From assembly GCA_947568835.1 (NCBI GenBank), contig OX387602.1, positions 12,327,021 through 12,391,020 on the forward strand: a DNA stretch of 64,000 nt, written 5' to 3'. The notes beneath the pieces were generated by a model that saw nothing but the letters and a program-made list of their open reading frames with translations, was not told the origin of the DNA and did not search any database. Origin of the DNA: Protonemura montana. Lineage: Eukaryota > Arthropoda > Insecta > Plecoptera > Nemouridae. Below, piece by piece: positions 1-10,435 of this stretch. How positions within the stretch are numbered: the stretch's first letter is position 1; each line of letters opens with the position of its first letter. The position numbers and the translations under genes were made by a program.

Positions 1-109
1 GAAGCCATGTTCGTTGTGTGAGCTTAGCTGTCTCTTGCAGCGCCGGCCGATCTGCACCCGAGATCGGTTCAATTCCAGGAATAACCACAGCTACACGTTT
101 ATCTTACAG

Positions 110-219
110 GTTATGGAGTATGCCGAAGATCTGGAATACTATTGGATCGATGGTTATGGCTATGAAATCACTCACAAGCAAGCTTGTCCAGCGTTCAGGG
201 ACATGATACATCATTTACG
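110..219 (+). CDS. MINPP1: MINPP1-like exon a
   Basis: The acceptor is TTATCTTACAG ending at 109 and the donor is GTAAGT at 220. The exon is 110 nt, enters at phase 0 and leaves two bases (CG) of a split Arg codon. It reads VMEYAEDLEYYW, then a GYGY segment, a Cys and HHL, matching the MINPP1 segment just before the HAE-containing exon. An alternative acceptor ending at 40 (CTCTTGCAG) would add residues that do not resemble the family, so 110 is preferred. Confidence 0.85.
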
Positions 220-3200
220 GTAAGTTATTTTGTAAGAACGTTGGGAATATTTTTTTTTTTTTTTTTTATCGAGTATGAGTTTATAGGTGAAACAAGGTAA
301 ATATAGCCTGCTATCTCTTGGGGCCGGACACACAAAGCAGAGTTTAAGCTTACCCCAACAAATTTGGTGATTCAATTGTTATCACCATGGTAACAACCCA
401 TCAAAGTCTGTAAAAACCGTCTATGATATTATATGGTTCTTAGACTCGTGTCTACTTTATCTAACCTTAGCACTAGTTTTGAGAAAAACTATTTAAACTG
501 GGATTAGAATGCTAAGTGAACCGTCTACGATTGGCAGATGCTCTATACGCTCTGGGCTAAACTTAAACTCTGCTTAGCGAATTCGAACCCTGGTTAATAA
601 GTTGAAATTTTGAGCTTCTGAGGTGGACATAATATTAAACCAATAATGTGCACCAATTAACACCACATTAACACCCAAATTTGCGCTGCTATAATACCCA
701 TATATTCTGCGTGTTGCTAGATAAATTTGTAGCGAAGAGTCGTCAACCATAAAAAAAAAACACGTCCTGGGCCTCTGAACCACAGTCTGAACCTTACAAG
801 AAAAAAAACAGTAAGACCAGAATATGATAACGCGTGGGCATAGCAGAAAAGAGAGGACCCAATATCATTTAGAAGTTGTGTATATCTCTGTAGAGGAAAA
901 CACGTATTTCCATAAACGATGCCACCTCCTAAAATCAAGAAACGCGAGGTAACCATATACCATCAAATATTACAATTCTGCCCTCATTTGTAAGCTTTTC
1001 AGGCTTAAGTCCGCCGCTTCAATGTTGTTTTTCCTTTCATTTCCGCACGAAACAGGAACGGAGTTTTGTCTTTAGTAAACATTTTCTTCAAAGGGGTGGG
1101 TACGGAAAATCACGGAAAAGTATCCATCAGTCGAGTCTGTTGTATATCATTGAGAGATCTGAGAAATTAAGGGCGACATTTTGATTTAGTACATATTTGG
1201 TACATATACCTACCTAAATATACGCTAAATTCGCTATGAGTAAATTTGAAATAAAGTCTCAGAAATGTGGTTGCCTTCGTGTGAGTCCTTAGGCGTGACT
1301 TTCATTTCCTTGAGACCACTTTCAGCTAAAGAGAAGAGGCTGATCTCAGTACAATACGAACTCCAACTACAAGGGGTTGTCTGTGGAAGGAAATTACAAA
1401 ATTTGCTATAAATAAGGGTATCGACCACGGTTCAATGACCAGAAGTTGCGCGAACTTCACGTACACCGCATACATGCTTTGATTTGCACCCTTAAATTCA
1501 TCCCAAAAGAAATCAAATTTCTCCACAAATAAACATTGCAATTTCACAAGCATGCATCGTAGGACCTGCGCCCTGACCACCACTACGAAAACAGGAAGTA
1601 ATTAAACCGGTTTCGAAGCGTTGGCTTGAGACGTCGCGACGCACCGCAGGGATCCGCGGCGCTGCGTGGGCAGCTGAGTGGAGATGAGGTTGCATGGGCT
1701 GGAAGATCAATATAGGGAGAGAGCGGGGTGCCCTGCCCGCCCAGCCGGTACCCGACGCTGGGCGAACGACCACCCAGGGGTCTCCCTGCCACAATCTCAC
1801 TTGATGGCCCACCGACTGACAGCTCGACGCAACACCCGCCGACACCGACGCTAGGATGTGCATGTTGGCGGGAATTAAAAGTGGGGCTGTTCATGTGGTT
1901 TTGATGAGATTGACAAATTGGGATACGACATTGCTTTTCTTTTTTGTACGGTTATCTAATTGTATTAGGCGACTTTACACAGATATCTAAACTAGTTTAA
2001 AAATATATTTTATTTTTATTTTTTACTCCAAATTATGGCCACAATTTTTCACGCTCCCGCCTGTGAGAGTAGATACTCCAAGAAGCCAATGGACTGCCCC
2101 TAGCATTGCCACCAAATCATGAATGAAATTTCAATTATGATTTGAAAGACAAGATTTAAAATTACACATTATACCTGCAAATAATTCCCAAGATTGTTAT
2201 AATTAGTTGAAAAATTCTTAAAAGAGCTCGAAAAAGACAAAAACTTTCGAGTTTTTGCTCGGAAATCTGCGGAAATGGTCTGTAGAGTTTAAAAACTGAC
2301 AGTTGACTCGCATATTTCATACCAACGCGACCGGCGGCGGCGCATCTGTCAGAGACGTATGTCTTTTTTGTATGTCCCTAGATGTAATAGATAGCAAACA
2401 CATGATGCAATATTGATTCACCTTTAGGTGTACCTACTTCTAGGAATCAAACAGCGTAAATAGCACCCATATGTTGATTCTTGGAAATGTGTTCGATAAA
2501 AAAACTAGACCCAGCTACAATTTATGCAAGTTGGTAAACACGTGCCAATCGAAGTGTCAATTTCAATGTTTCGCTTTGAAGGATACAATGTGAAAAGGAA
2601 CAAACTCGAAACTGTCTTACTTCCTGCCTAGCGCGTAAAGAATTTCTAAGAAAAGCAGCGAATTCTTTCTCTCCAAGTCAGTGTCCATGCTGCGATGATT
2701 TCTGATCGTTTTTCTTCCCACACGATTTTAAGGCATGATAGCGCCGACTCTCCGTCTGCTGTCGCCTACTTTACCCATTCGGGCACGTTGCTCAAGATGC
2801 TATCGCACCTGGGGCTCTACCAAGATCGAGACGAACTACGACACGACACTTTCGACACGATGGGCGATGACAGAAACTGGAGGGTTGGCAGAATGGACAG
2901 TTTTGCGTCCAATTTGGCGTTCGTTCTTTACGGGTAAGAAGGCCACGTTTTGGTTATTTATTTGGTTCTTACAGTCTAGCTCACGAGGGGAAATACCAGC
3001 ACAAGAACTGTCCCCAGCATTGATACCACCTCAGGAATGAAACGTCCGTTTTTGATTTAGAGGTTGGGATTTCTGAAAAATTATTCTCAAGCTCGTTATA
3101 ATTGGTAGAAAACTCTCGTAATCGCTCGGAAAATAAAAGATCTTGGCACGACAAAAACTTAACAGCTAAAGGAAAATGTCCGACATCAGTGGAGATAAAC

Positions 3201-5300
3201 TGTGTTTTTTTTTTAAACGACAGTTGGCCCCCATGTCACTCTAAAACGACCGGTGGCGCCTCTACCGGAAAAGTACGTTCTCTCTCTGAATAAAGAACAG
3301 TGAGTTTAAGGGTTGAATGTTAAAGCTGTTTGTGTTCATTGTTGATGAGTTTAAATTGTCAGTGTAGCTATTTAATATTTTGAGGCTTACCCACAAAAAC
3401 TGGTAGGCGAGATTAAGTGTGTCTTTTCCTGTTAGAGAAAGTGTGTTGATACTTTTATTTTATGTACGCTCCTTAAGAATAAAAATGCATTCAGTTTTCG
3501 GCAGAGTTGTGACATTTCTTTTTAATCCAGTTGGAGACAAATATGACGATAAACTATCAATCAAGATGTTAGATAAATTGAAATGAAAATGATCTAGGTA
3601 ACTGAAAAAGGAAATATATATATATATACATGAAAATACAAATATTTTTTTACTTTTTACAATTCTTGCATACAATCTGAAAAACCCTCAAGTCGCTAAA
3701 TGTTGCCAGATCCAAAATATGCTCTGATATGAGAGAAAATTTTCCATTTCCATTTTTACAATTTAGTAGAATCTTAGATTTCCAGTTTTTCAAGAAAACT
3801 TCAAAGGAGGGAAACAATATAGAGATATTTTGTATCTTAGATTTATCATAGAGATAATGCATTCTTGTATCTAGATAAGATGCAATAGAACAAATAGTAT
3901 CTAGTTAAGTCACTTATCTGTTTTTGGAAATCACAATTGACAATTTTTCCAGGCATATGGCATTTAATTCCTTTCAATCAGCACAATTTTTTTCTCTCCC
4001 TGCCCCCTTCTTCGGGAAAAATGCGCCCATCTAGTCAAAATCACATTAATTACGGCAATGCATTTTGCAACGTGCAAAGCAGTCCTTTTGAGTGCTGTCA
4101 ACAGAAATTTCCTGTAACCTGGAAATCAAACGCTAAAGTTTGTTTGTGAGTCACTCGGTGTAACCATGATGTTACGGTTTATAAAATCAAAGCTCCGTTA
4201 TTTCCCTACATGTGACTGGGATGTCACACTTTCCAACTAATTGGAAATTATTTTAGTACCTACGTCAAAACAACTATTTGAACATGTTGCGAACAAACCG
4301 AACATTAATAATATAAAGGAAAGTTGTATCGCAGAAACATTTGAAAAACATGGCTGTCAGGCGGTGCCAGTGGTAAAATGTTGTATTTACACCCCCTCCC
4401 CCTCCACGGCCTTTATTTGTAAATACCAAGTTGTTTACGCGTTTTTTGATAGTGGGTTAAATTAAAATTAAATCTGTTTGCCCGAATAGCTCAGTTGGTA
4501 GCTAGCAATCGACCGGTTATTGGGTTACTTTGGGTTCGTATTCTGGTTTTGGTGGCACATTTTTCCAGTCTAGCTCAGCTTCCATTGCAATTTGTCTATT
4601 TGTATTCTTAGATTTTGCGTATCCCTTAAATTTGGAAGTGAGGGTACGACCAGGCTATGAAGAAACGGTGGGCAAACTGCGCTCACCCAACCACTATATA
4701 ACTGCTTATAGAGTTGGAAAAAAATTTGTACGGCTAGTAAAACGTAGTCAGAAACATCCTTTTTGCTCAAAAAACAAATCAATTATTTCACAATATTTCC
4801 CATAATTAAACGCGTCCAACGTCAAATCGGAGTTACTCGAGATTGAATGGTTGTCATACTGTACATCGTCACTAGAATTAGAGTGACTGTGAGTACTCAC
4901 AGCTTCTTGGTTCTCCTTGGAGATCCGTCATTCTCATCAAATACACTAAAATCTTCTCAAAAATTATGTGTCCAAGTAACTCAATTGGTTGAGTTATCTC
5001 CACCCGCGGGGTTCGTGTCACCGTTTGGACATAAATTTTGTATAGGGTAAAAGTGTTCCTAGAAATAAAAATAAAACCCAATATTTTCTTTCTATGAATT
5101 GTCATAGAACGCAAATAACGCTTCCGACTAATTTCAGATGCGGCGAAGAAGAGAAGGTGTTGACCCTCCATCAAGAGCGCCCCGTCACCCTACCTGGATG
5201 CCCCGACGGCAAGCTTTGTCCCATCGATGTGCTAGCAGCCAAGTTTAGCGAGAGTATACTCAACTGTGATTTCGACGAGCTGTGCTCTTTGCCTACCTAG
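110..5300 (+). CDS. MINPP1: Multiple inositol polyphosphate phosphatase-like protein, C-terminal three exons (5' truncated)
   Basis: The exons are 110-219, 2733-2933 and 5138-5300 and encode about 157 residues ending at a TAG stop. The family (histidine acid phosphatase clan) removes phosphates from inositol polyphosphates such as InsP6, in the ER lumen or outside the cell. The joined reading frame follows the C-terminal third of vertebrate MINPP1 as I remember it: VMEYAEDLEYYW with YGY and a later Cys in exon 1, then THSGTLLKMLSHLGLY and FASNLAFVLYG in exon 2, then CGEEEKV and a CDFDELC end in exon 3. Junction phases are 0 in, 2/1 and 2/1 and agree throughout. The N-terminal RHG catalytic motif must lie before the window. 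Where vertebrate MINPP1 has HAE, this protein reads HSG. The C-terminus is SLPT, without the SDEL-type ER signal of human MINPP1, so secretion or vesicular location is possible (inference). Family assignment is strong. Confidence 0.88.
335..576 (+). repeat. MITE-like element with about 22-bp terminal inverted repeats
   Basis: The left end (about 335-357) reads AGCAGAGTTTAAG followed by CTTACCCCA. The right end (about 553-575), read in reverse complement, gives AGCAGAGTTTAAG followed by TTTAGCCCA, an imperfect inverted repeat of about 22 bases. The interior holds a near-palindrome around CACCATGGTAAC (near 382-400). A diverged relative lies at about 48684-49090. No transposase is encoded, as expected for a non-autonomous element of about 240 bp. 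A target-site duplication is not obvious. Confidence 0.7.
1560..1875. other. GC-rich block inside a MINPP1-like intron, nature unknown
   Basis: About 300 bases are much richer in G and C than the AT-rich flanks and are open in two overlapping minus-strand frames of about 100 codons. Neither translation resembles a protein I know. It could be a SINE or other repeat, a retained CpG-rich promoter or enhancer, or part of an antisense transcript. It is recorded because its composition stands out. Confidence 0.4.
2035..2365 (+). repeat. Diverged direct repeat, copy 1 (upstream of MINPP1-like exon b)
   Basis: This segment and 2940-3275 share an ordered series of matches: GGCCAC near the start, a CCCC-AGCATTG block followed by ACC and ATGAATGAAA-like sequence, a GTTATAATT-GTTGAAAA-like block, and an ACAGTTG block leading to CGACCGG-GGCGC. 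The order and orientation are conserved, so they look like two copies of one repeat. Neither copy shows coding capacity. Confidence 0.65.
2733..2933 (+). CDS. MINPP1: MINPP1-like exon b (His-Ser-Gly motif)
   Basis: The exon lies between an AG at 2731-2732 and a GTAAGA donor at 2934. Its first base completes the split Arg codon and its last two bases (GG) begin a split Gly codon. It encodes HDSADSPSAVAYFTHSGT and so on to FASNLAFVLY. This corresponds to the vertebrate segment with the HAE proton-donor motif and the conserved ASNLIFVLYHC-type strand. Confidence 0.87.
2940..3275 (+). repeat. Diverged direct repeat, copy 2 (downstream of MINPP1-like exon b)
   Basis: This is the second copy of the repeat at 2035-2365, in the same orientation, starting almost directly behind the splice donor of exon b. 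It ends in a GACCGGTGGCGCCTCTACCGG stretch that mirrors the GACCGGCGGCGG stretch of copy 1. The rest of the 2934-5137 intron holds an (AT)n run near 3616-3630 and two tRNA-like segments near 4480 and 4970. Confidence 0.65.
4480..4555 (+). repeat. tRNA-derived SINE head (A and B box)
   Basis: The segment reads like a decayed tRNA gene: TAGCTCAGTTGG (A box, 4487-4498) and GGGTTCGTATTC (B box, 4532-4543), about 34 bases apart. The acceptor stem does not close well, so an active tRNA is unlikely and a SINE promoter region is the better call. It lies in the last MINPP1-like intron. Confidence 0.65.
4970..5030 (+). repeat. Short tRNA-like element, probably SINE-derived
   Basis: The ends GTCCAA and TTGGAC pair. 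An AACTC/GAGTT stem flanks a TTGG loop like a D arm, and GGGGTTCGTGTC resembles a B box. The whole is only about 61 nt, too short for a standard nuclear tRNA because no full anticodon arm fits. It is called a tRNA-derived relic. Confidence 0.5.
5138..5300 (+). CDS. MINPP1: MINPP1-like terminal coding exon
   Basis: The acceptor is CTAATTTCAG ending at 5137. The first base completes a Gly codon and the frame then reads CGEEEKVLTLHQERP, LPGCPDGKLCPIDVL and ILNCDFDELCSLPT to the stop at 5298-5300. The two late Cys residues and the acidic end match the C-terminus of the family. Confidence 0.87.
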
Positions 5301-5471
5301 TGATAACCGAATACTTATTTTTATACGTTTTATTTTTTGAGACAAAACCAATGCTGAGCATTAAGCGTCTCTTTTCAATCCTTTTTAACCAAATATCGCA
5401 GTGATCTTACAACATAACTAAACTGTTACTTAATATTACCTCTAAGGTATTAATGCTTGAAATTAACGTTT

Positions 5472-5477
5472 AATAAA
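5472..5477 (+). terminator. Probable polyadenylation signal of the MINPP1-like gene
   Basis: AATAAA lies about 170 nt after the stop codon, followed by a T-rich stretch (about 5501-5512). Spacing and context suit a 3' end here. Confidence 0.6.
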
Positions 5478-5499
5478 GTGTTTAACTTGTATTTCTTAA

Positions 5500-8400
5500 A
5501 TTTTTTTTTTCAGTCAATCATATTTGGATTAAAGGTAGCCAAAATGACAGATGTTTAGGGAATTTGAAAGAGGGTTTCCAGGGTCAGTAGCGCACCTTTT
5601 TTTTCCAACACTGACTCGACATCATTATTTGGTGGTATTATCATTATTTGACCATTATAATCTCGCCGACCTAGAGAGGTTTCCATTGATGCTATGACAC
5701 CAGACTTCACTTCCTTCCTCCTAGGCTAGGTTAGGTTCTAACTACGTGTTTCTAACTACGACACCAATGCCAGTTGTCAAAAATGTTTGTGGAATTAAAC
5801 ATAGCGAACTGGTAAATTGATTTAAACATTCATTAGACTCTCTTCAGCAAGGGAAGGACTTATTAGATCAGTGTTGATAGTGAGAAAAACGACTTCAGAT
5901 GAAATCGTATTTAAATTGCAAACGCTTGCAATGCGCGGGGAATTTTATTATTATCAACACTATATAAGTCTCAAAAATTGATGCCCAAACGGGGAATTTG
6001 GAAAATAGCTCGTATGCTTTTTTCCGTTTATATTCTTGAACTATATATTCTTCTAGTTCTTCAGTTTTGTTTGAAGGGATGGAAGTAAGTACAGCAACTT
6101 CATTCGCCTTGCTTATCAACCTTTCGACAGCATGGATATGTCGAGGAATCCTGTTGTTCGCGTTGTACCGTCCTTTGGAAGGTATTTTAAGCCGTTGGTT
6201 CCTTTGGTGCTCTTCGACAGGAGTAGGCTTCGTACTGGCACCGACTTTATCCTCCTTCTAGGCTAGGTTAGGTTCATTATCATCCACTCATTGACCAGTG
6301 CTACAGGGGTCGAAACAGTGCGTCGGTAAACCTCACAAAACACACACACACACCAGGCTATTCCTTTTTGATCAAAGTTTAATAACATCTTCGCATTTTC
6401 CGATATATTCCGAGTTTAGACTGTACGCTTCACCCGTTCAGAACTCTGCAAAATTCTGCAAGTGCAGTCATTAGTAAACTCCTTGATATTTAATAGTTCC
6501 GGCTTCACCTTTTAAGCGAAACCACTAGTAATAACCCAGTTTGCTCATCCTTCTAGCATTCTCGCAGACCTAGTTAGTGGTTATTTCACAGTGTTTATAA
6601 AAATACAAAACGTCAGCTGTACGTTGCAACAGAAGCTATGAAGCATATTTTTGTAAAAGTTCTGTTTGTAGGGCGGCGGGTGTTGCGGTCAACACAGTGT
6701 GCTCTTTCGGGGTAAAAGTACCGTGCGTTGGCGACTTGCCTCTGATCCACTCGGTTGTTTGCCAAACGATGCTATGATATATCATATTGCAATGCAATTT
6801 GCCCACGCATTGCAATGTAATGAGCATGATTCCAAACGTCACCTGTGGTTGAGGTAAAGAGTGCTACGTGGGATTTCAAGGTTACAAGTATCATTTGTTC
6901 CTGTTTGATGGAAATCTGTGATAATAACCCCGGATTAGCTTCGCTATTCATATTTTTTTGACAAACAAATATTAAAATGGGTTTTTAAAGATACATATAA
7001 CAAGTTTTTTTTTTTAATCGCTTCCATTGCATCATTCACAGCTGATTTTCTCACAAGTTAGAGTATTGTGAATTAAGCTTTTTCTAATAGCTTCAACTAA
7101 TAGCCCAAAAGCTTCTCAAAGCTTCCCAAAGCTTCGTAAAGAGTCGCTAACTCTCCACCAAAACGACTTCCATTTACAGTGGAGGTGCCGCGTTTTGTCG
7201 CCACTCGGCAGAAAGAAAATAAATTAACAACTATTATTATGAAAATATGTCATTTTAAAGAGAATCAGACTTCTCTACTTTTCTGAACTGAAAGTTGAAT
7301 ACTGAGGAGATGTCCATGATGTGCAAATTTTTAAATGTTCTTGCCTAATGATTTTAGAGATGATTGTTATTGTTCTGAGAAGTTGAAAAAAAAAATTTGC
7401 GTAATATGATCCGTAACGAATACCTCTAATTGTTTTCATCTAGACCATTTCATATTTAAGACCCAATTCTTTTTAAGAAACACTTATTTTGACGGCTACT
7501 ACCAAGTATGTTTTCGCAAGGCGTTAACAAGCGATATCACTTATTTCACTAATAGCAAGCCGCACTCTCCGATGTACATCGCCTTGTTTGCAAGCTTCGT
7601 GGTCTTGTCGCTCTCGCCGCTTGCTCGCTTTTTGAAATGGAAAACACCCATTAACAACCACTTTCTGTCTCTCGGCTACCAGCCTGTTCGCCCCGGTCTA
7701 ATACCACAACTTTAATTCCAACCGAGTGAATGTAACGAACGCATTTGCATTGGGTCAGAGACATGAAGCATAATGTTTGACTGCGTCATTGAAAATGGCG
7801 TAAATGTAACGACACGTCTGGCTGAAGGCTATTTTCAGGACGATTTGTTTGTTTCATTAAATGAAAACTGTTTTCTTGAGCATTAACGCCAGACGCGACA
7901 CTGGGAAGCATTCATCAAAATCATTTAGCACTTCCTTCGGGATATGACGCCCACACAATCAACAAAATATTTCTAAGCATTGGCATCATTGGACGATTTC
8001 CACGAACGATTTATAGTACCAAATAAAGACACCTATATACAGAGCGGAAGGGGGAAATATAAAGAAAACTATGCAGGAAAAGCACACGGGATAATAAATC
8101 GACTTCAAGCAATAGGCGATTTTTTTCTTCTTTTCATATCACCTCATACGACCACACGTGTCAGAAAATCCCTATATCTTCTCGATGCATGTGTACCCCC
8201 CCTAGACTCAATATTCAGCCGATGTGCCGAACGGCTGCGTGCACAGATCAGTATTACATTTCCGAATTATAGCCCAGACCAGACATGCGGACGTACAGCC
8301 CAAATCCCAGGGGTGGTATTGCAGCTACCCTGGCGCATACCAGCATGGTTTACTATTGATATAACTACAAAATAACAGAAAGGGACACGTCTAAAAAAAC

Positions 8401-9709
8401 AGGTTTTTTTTGCTATTACATACACGTACAAATACACACACACACATATGTGTTAATGATATGTGAATGTCATAATTATTATGATAAACACCCATTAGAT
8501 CTCGTTAACTCGTTTTTCCTCAATCATCAAGTATTTTCATGTGTAGCTTTGTTTGTTTAATGAACTATAAAATTAAAATAACGTATCAGTCGTCGTTGGC
8601 CTTTGTGCGTACACGCGGGTGTTTCCCCATGCATCGTACGTTTGCTTTGCCATTGGCACGTTTGATATTTTAGTTAGTTTCCCTCCTTCCTCTGTTTACA
8701 GCGTTACCAATAGTAGCTCGTTCGACGCTTGATGGTGCCGATTTAGCATCGCTGCGTTCCAGTTGTGCTTGAATGTGTGAATCGGGATCACCCGAGAAAT
8801 TCACTCTCGTATCAATGTACCAATGTACTAGTATCGTGCTGGAATTTAAACTTTGAGCTAATAATCTATGTAAAAAATGGTGGAAACTTTGATCGAGTTT
8901 CGCGATCCTATTGTTGCCAGAGTAAGTATACCTATAGAAAAGTCGATAGACATTCTAGTTTCTTTTTGTTTGCAGTTTGATTTTCGATTGTATTCCCGAA
9001 TCAACATCCAATGGAATATCACGAATATTTATAGATTACGTTGTAAAAAGTACATTTTTCAAGCGAGGAAATATAAAGCGCATTTATAAGCGAAGAAACA
9101 TCCGTTTTTTTGTTACAACTTATCCGCGAAAGTAATTGAAAATAATTCCATGCTAGTTTTATCTATCTCCATTTTATACTTCGAGTTCAATTATTTTGCA
9201 CGTGTAGGCAATCATTTTCAAATGCATACTCTGCTCATATAGCAATAAACATTGTCTACAACAAACAAAACTGTCTCAAAATTGTTCTGCGAATAATGTT
9301 TTTCATTTCAATTCTAGTCTCGTTTCAGCTTGTGTACAAATTTTTGCTCTGATGCCCTTCGCAATAAAAAATTGTTTAATAAAACTTTTATGGTTACCAA
9401 CTAGCTAGCAAATGACAGATCTTGCACCGTTTTTAAAACACAGAGACCTGTCTTCAAATTGATATAACTTGAGTAAAACTTTGATATGTTACGCCCATTC
9501 ATACATAGTTTCTATATTCACACTATCAATCAATCAATAGTTCAAAGTTTCTTGACTCTCTACAATACACTAAAAAAACATAGCTACCTAAATTTTAAAA
9601 CTTAACCTTAAAATCCAGGAGAGGATTTCACAGAGAAACGTGTAATCGGTACGAATACAAAACCAGTCTGTTTATTTGTTGATCTTTGCCCTGTTCCTGG
9701 ACGTGAAAG
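5500..9709. other. Intergenic or intronic DNA between the MINPP1-like gene and the membrane-protein exons
   Basis: No exon is supported with confidence. It holds two copies of a CCTTCTAGGCTAGGTTAGG-like motif (5711-5738 and 6251-6275), a (CA)n run near 6338-6354, a three-unit tandem repeat of AAAGCTTC (about 7105-7136), and an open stretch of about 130 codons at 7980-8375 with no recognisable similarity. Upstream exons of the membrane-protein gene ending at 10435 could lie here. Confidence 0.5.
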
Positions 9710-9895
9710 GAGGAGCGCAAGCGAACTGGAAAGCAAACTGCAGCGATCCTAGTGGTAGTGTTCTGCCTCCTCGGCTTCTACCACGCGTTCATACGACAGA
9801 ACGTCGCCTTGGCCAGTTTGGTTGTACCCGTCTTTATCATGAGCGCATATCTCTGCTGGGTGCTGCACCTTGCGAAGAAGGTCGAAAGCATAAAG
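9710..9895 (+). CDS. Membrane-protein exon with both predicted spans
   Basis: The acceptor is a weak AAAG ending at 9709, behind a pyrimidine-rich tract (TTTGCCCTGTTCC). The AG at 9711-9712 would keep the same frame. The donor AAG/GTGAGA at 9896 is good. The hydrophobic frame is far more protein-like than the overlapping frame that also stays open here. Confidence 0.6.
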
Positions 9896-10435
9896 GTGAG
9901 AAAGTGTTTAAACTATGGGCTACAATTAGTATTTGCTTATTCTTTTCTTGGTGTCTGTTGGATATTCGATAGAACTTACGCAAGTACTCGAAGGTTGTTT
10001 CTTAGCTAAGAAACTGTGGCCACTAAGTTACCACTAAGCTTTAGAACCACTAAGTGGAAGGTGTCGCATTTTGACTAAGATGGGACTTTCTTACGGGGCT
10101 TGGTGGGAATAGGAACACATGTGAGAAACTGGCCGTGGGTTGATGAACGATTGGAGAGGATTTTTAATTGCTACCTAAAGATTTAAAAGTATAATCGTTA
10201 TTTTTATTGAGTTTAAATTAGAAGGTGTGTGAGTGTTGTTGTTTAATTGTTGTTGTCCAAAGCACTCATTCTAAACGCCTACGATTTGCGTGGGTAACAA
10301 ACAAATACATTTAACAAAATGCTATTTTGTTTTTAAAATGTGTGGTAATTTAACTTTCAGAAAGATCCTCTTCGCACAGTCGTCGTGGAAAGGAATAGTC
10401 ACAAATCGAATGAACGGCGCTCGGTAAAAGTTTAG
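9710..10435 (+). CDS. Unrecognised two-span membrane protein, last two exons
   Basis: The exons are 9710-9895 (62 codons, phase 0 in and out, donor GTGAGA) and 10361-10435 (24 codons plus TAG, acceptor AACTTTCAG). The product begins EERKRTGKQ, then has two hydrophobic stretches: about residues 11-28 (AAILVVVFCLLGFYHAF) and about 32-54 (VALASLVVPVFIMSAYLCW). A basic hydrophilic tail follows (KKVESIK, KDPLRTVVVERN and a Ser/Arg/Lys end). The charges suggest both the segment before the first span and the tail face the cytosol (inference). The frame upstream of 9710 is closed by a TGA, so an exon must precede. I do not recognise the family. It could be the C-terminus of a larger multi-pass protein whose 5' exons lie between 5500 and 9700 or further upstream. 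Confidence 0.6.
10361..10435 (+). CDS. Membrane-protein terminal coding exon
   Basis: The acceptor is TTTAACTTTCAG ending at 10360. The exon reads KDPLRTVVVERNSHKSNE and ends ERRSVKV then TAG. It is basic and serine-rich, as expected for a cytosolic tail. Confidence 0.6.
   Translation, partial: KDPLRTVVVERNSHKSNERRSVKV

Larger units (their letters stand above)
220..2732 (+). other. Intron of the MINPP1-like gene, with a MITE and a GC-rich block
   Basis: This 2.5 kb intron holds a poly-T run near 250-267, a MITE-like element at about 335-576, an unexplained GC-rich block at about 1560-1875 and the first of two diverged direct repeats (about 2035-2365). No other exon is recognised. The acceptor used is the AG at 2731-2732. 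Confidence 0.75.

Noticed and set aside
7410-7713. Open stretch of about 100 codons with a hydrophobic part after an ATG at 7572, a possible upstream exon of the membrane-protein gene
   Set aside because: No acceptable donor exists inside it before the stop, so it cannot splice to 9710 in frame.
7980-8375. About 130-codon open frame upstream of the membrane-protein exons
   Set aside because: It has no ATG at its start, no convincing splice sites, no hydrophobic segments that would suit the downstream gene and no recognised motif.
9676-9972. Alternative frame across the membrane-protein exon
   Set aside because: Its composition is unlike a protein and it reads through the donor into the intron; the overlapping frame has two clear membrane spans.
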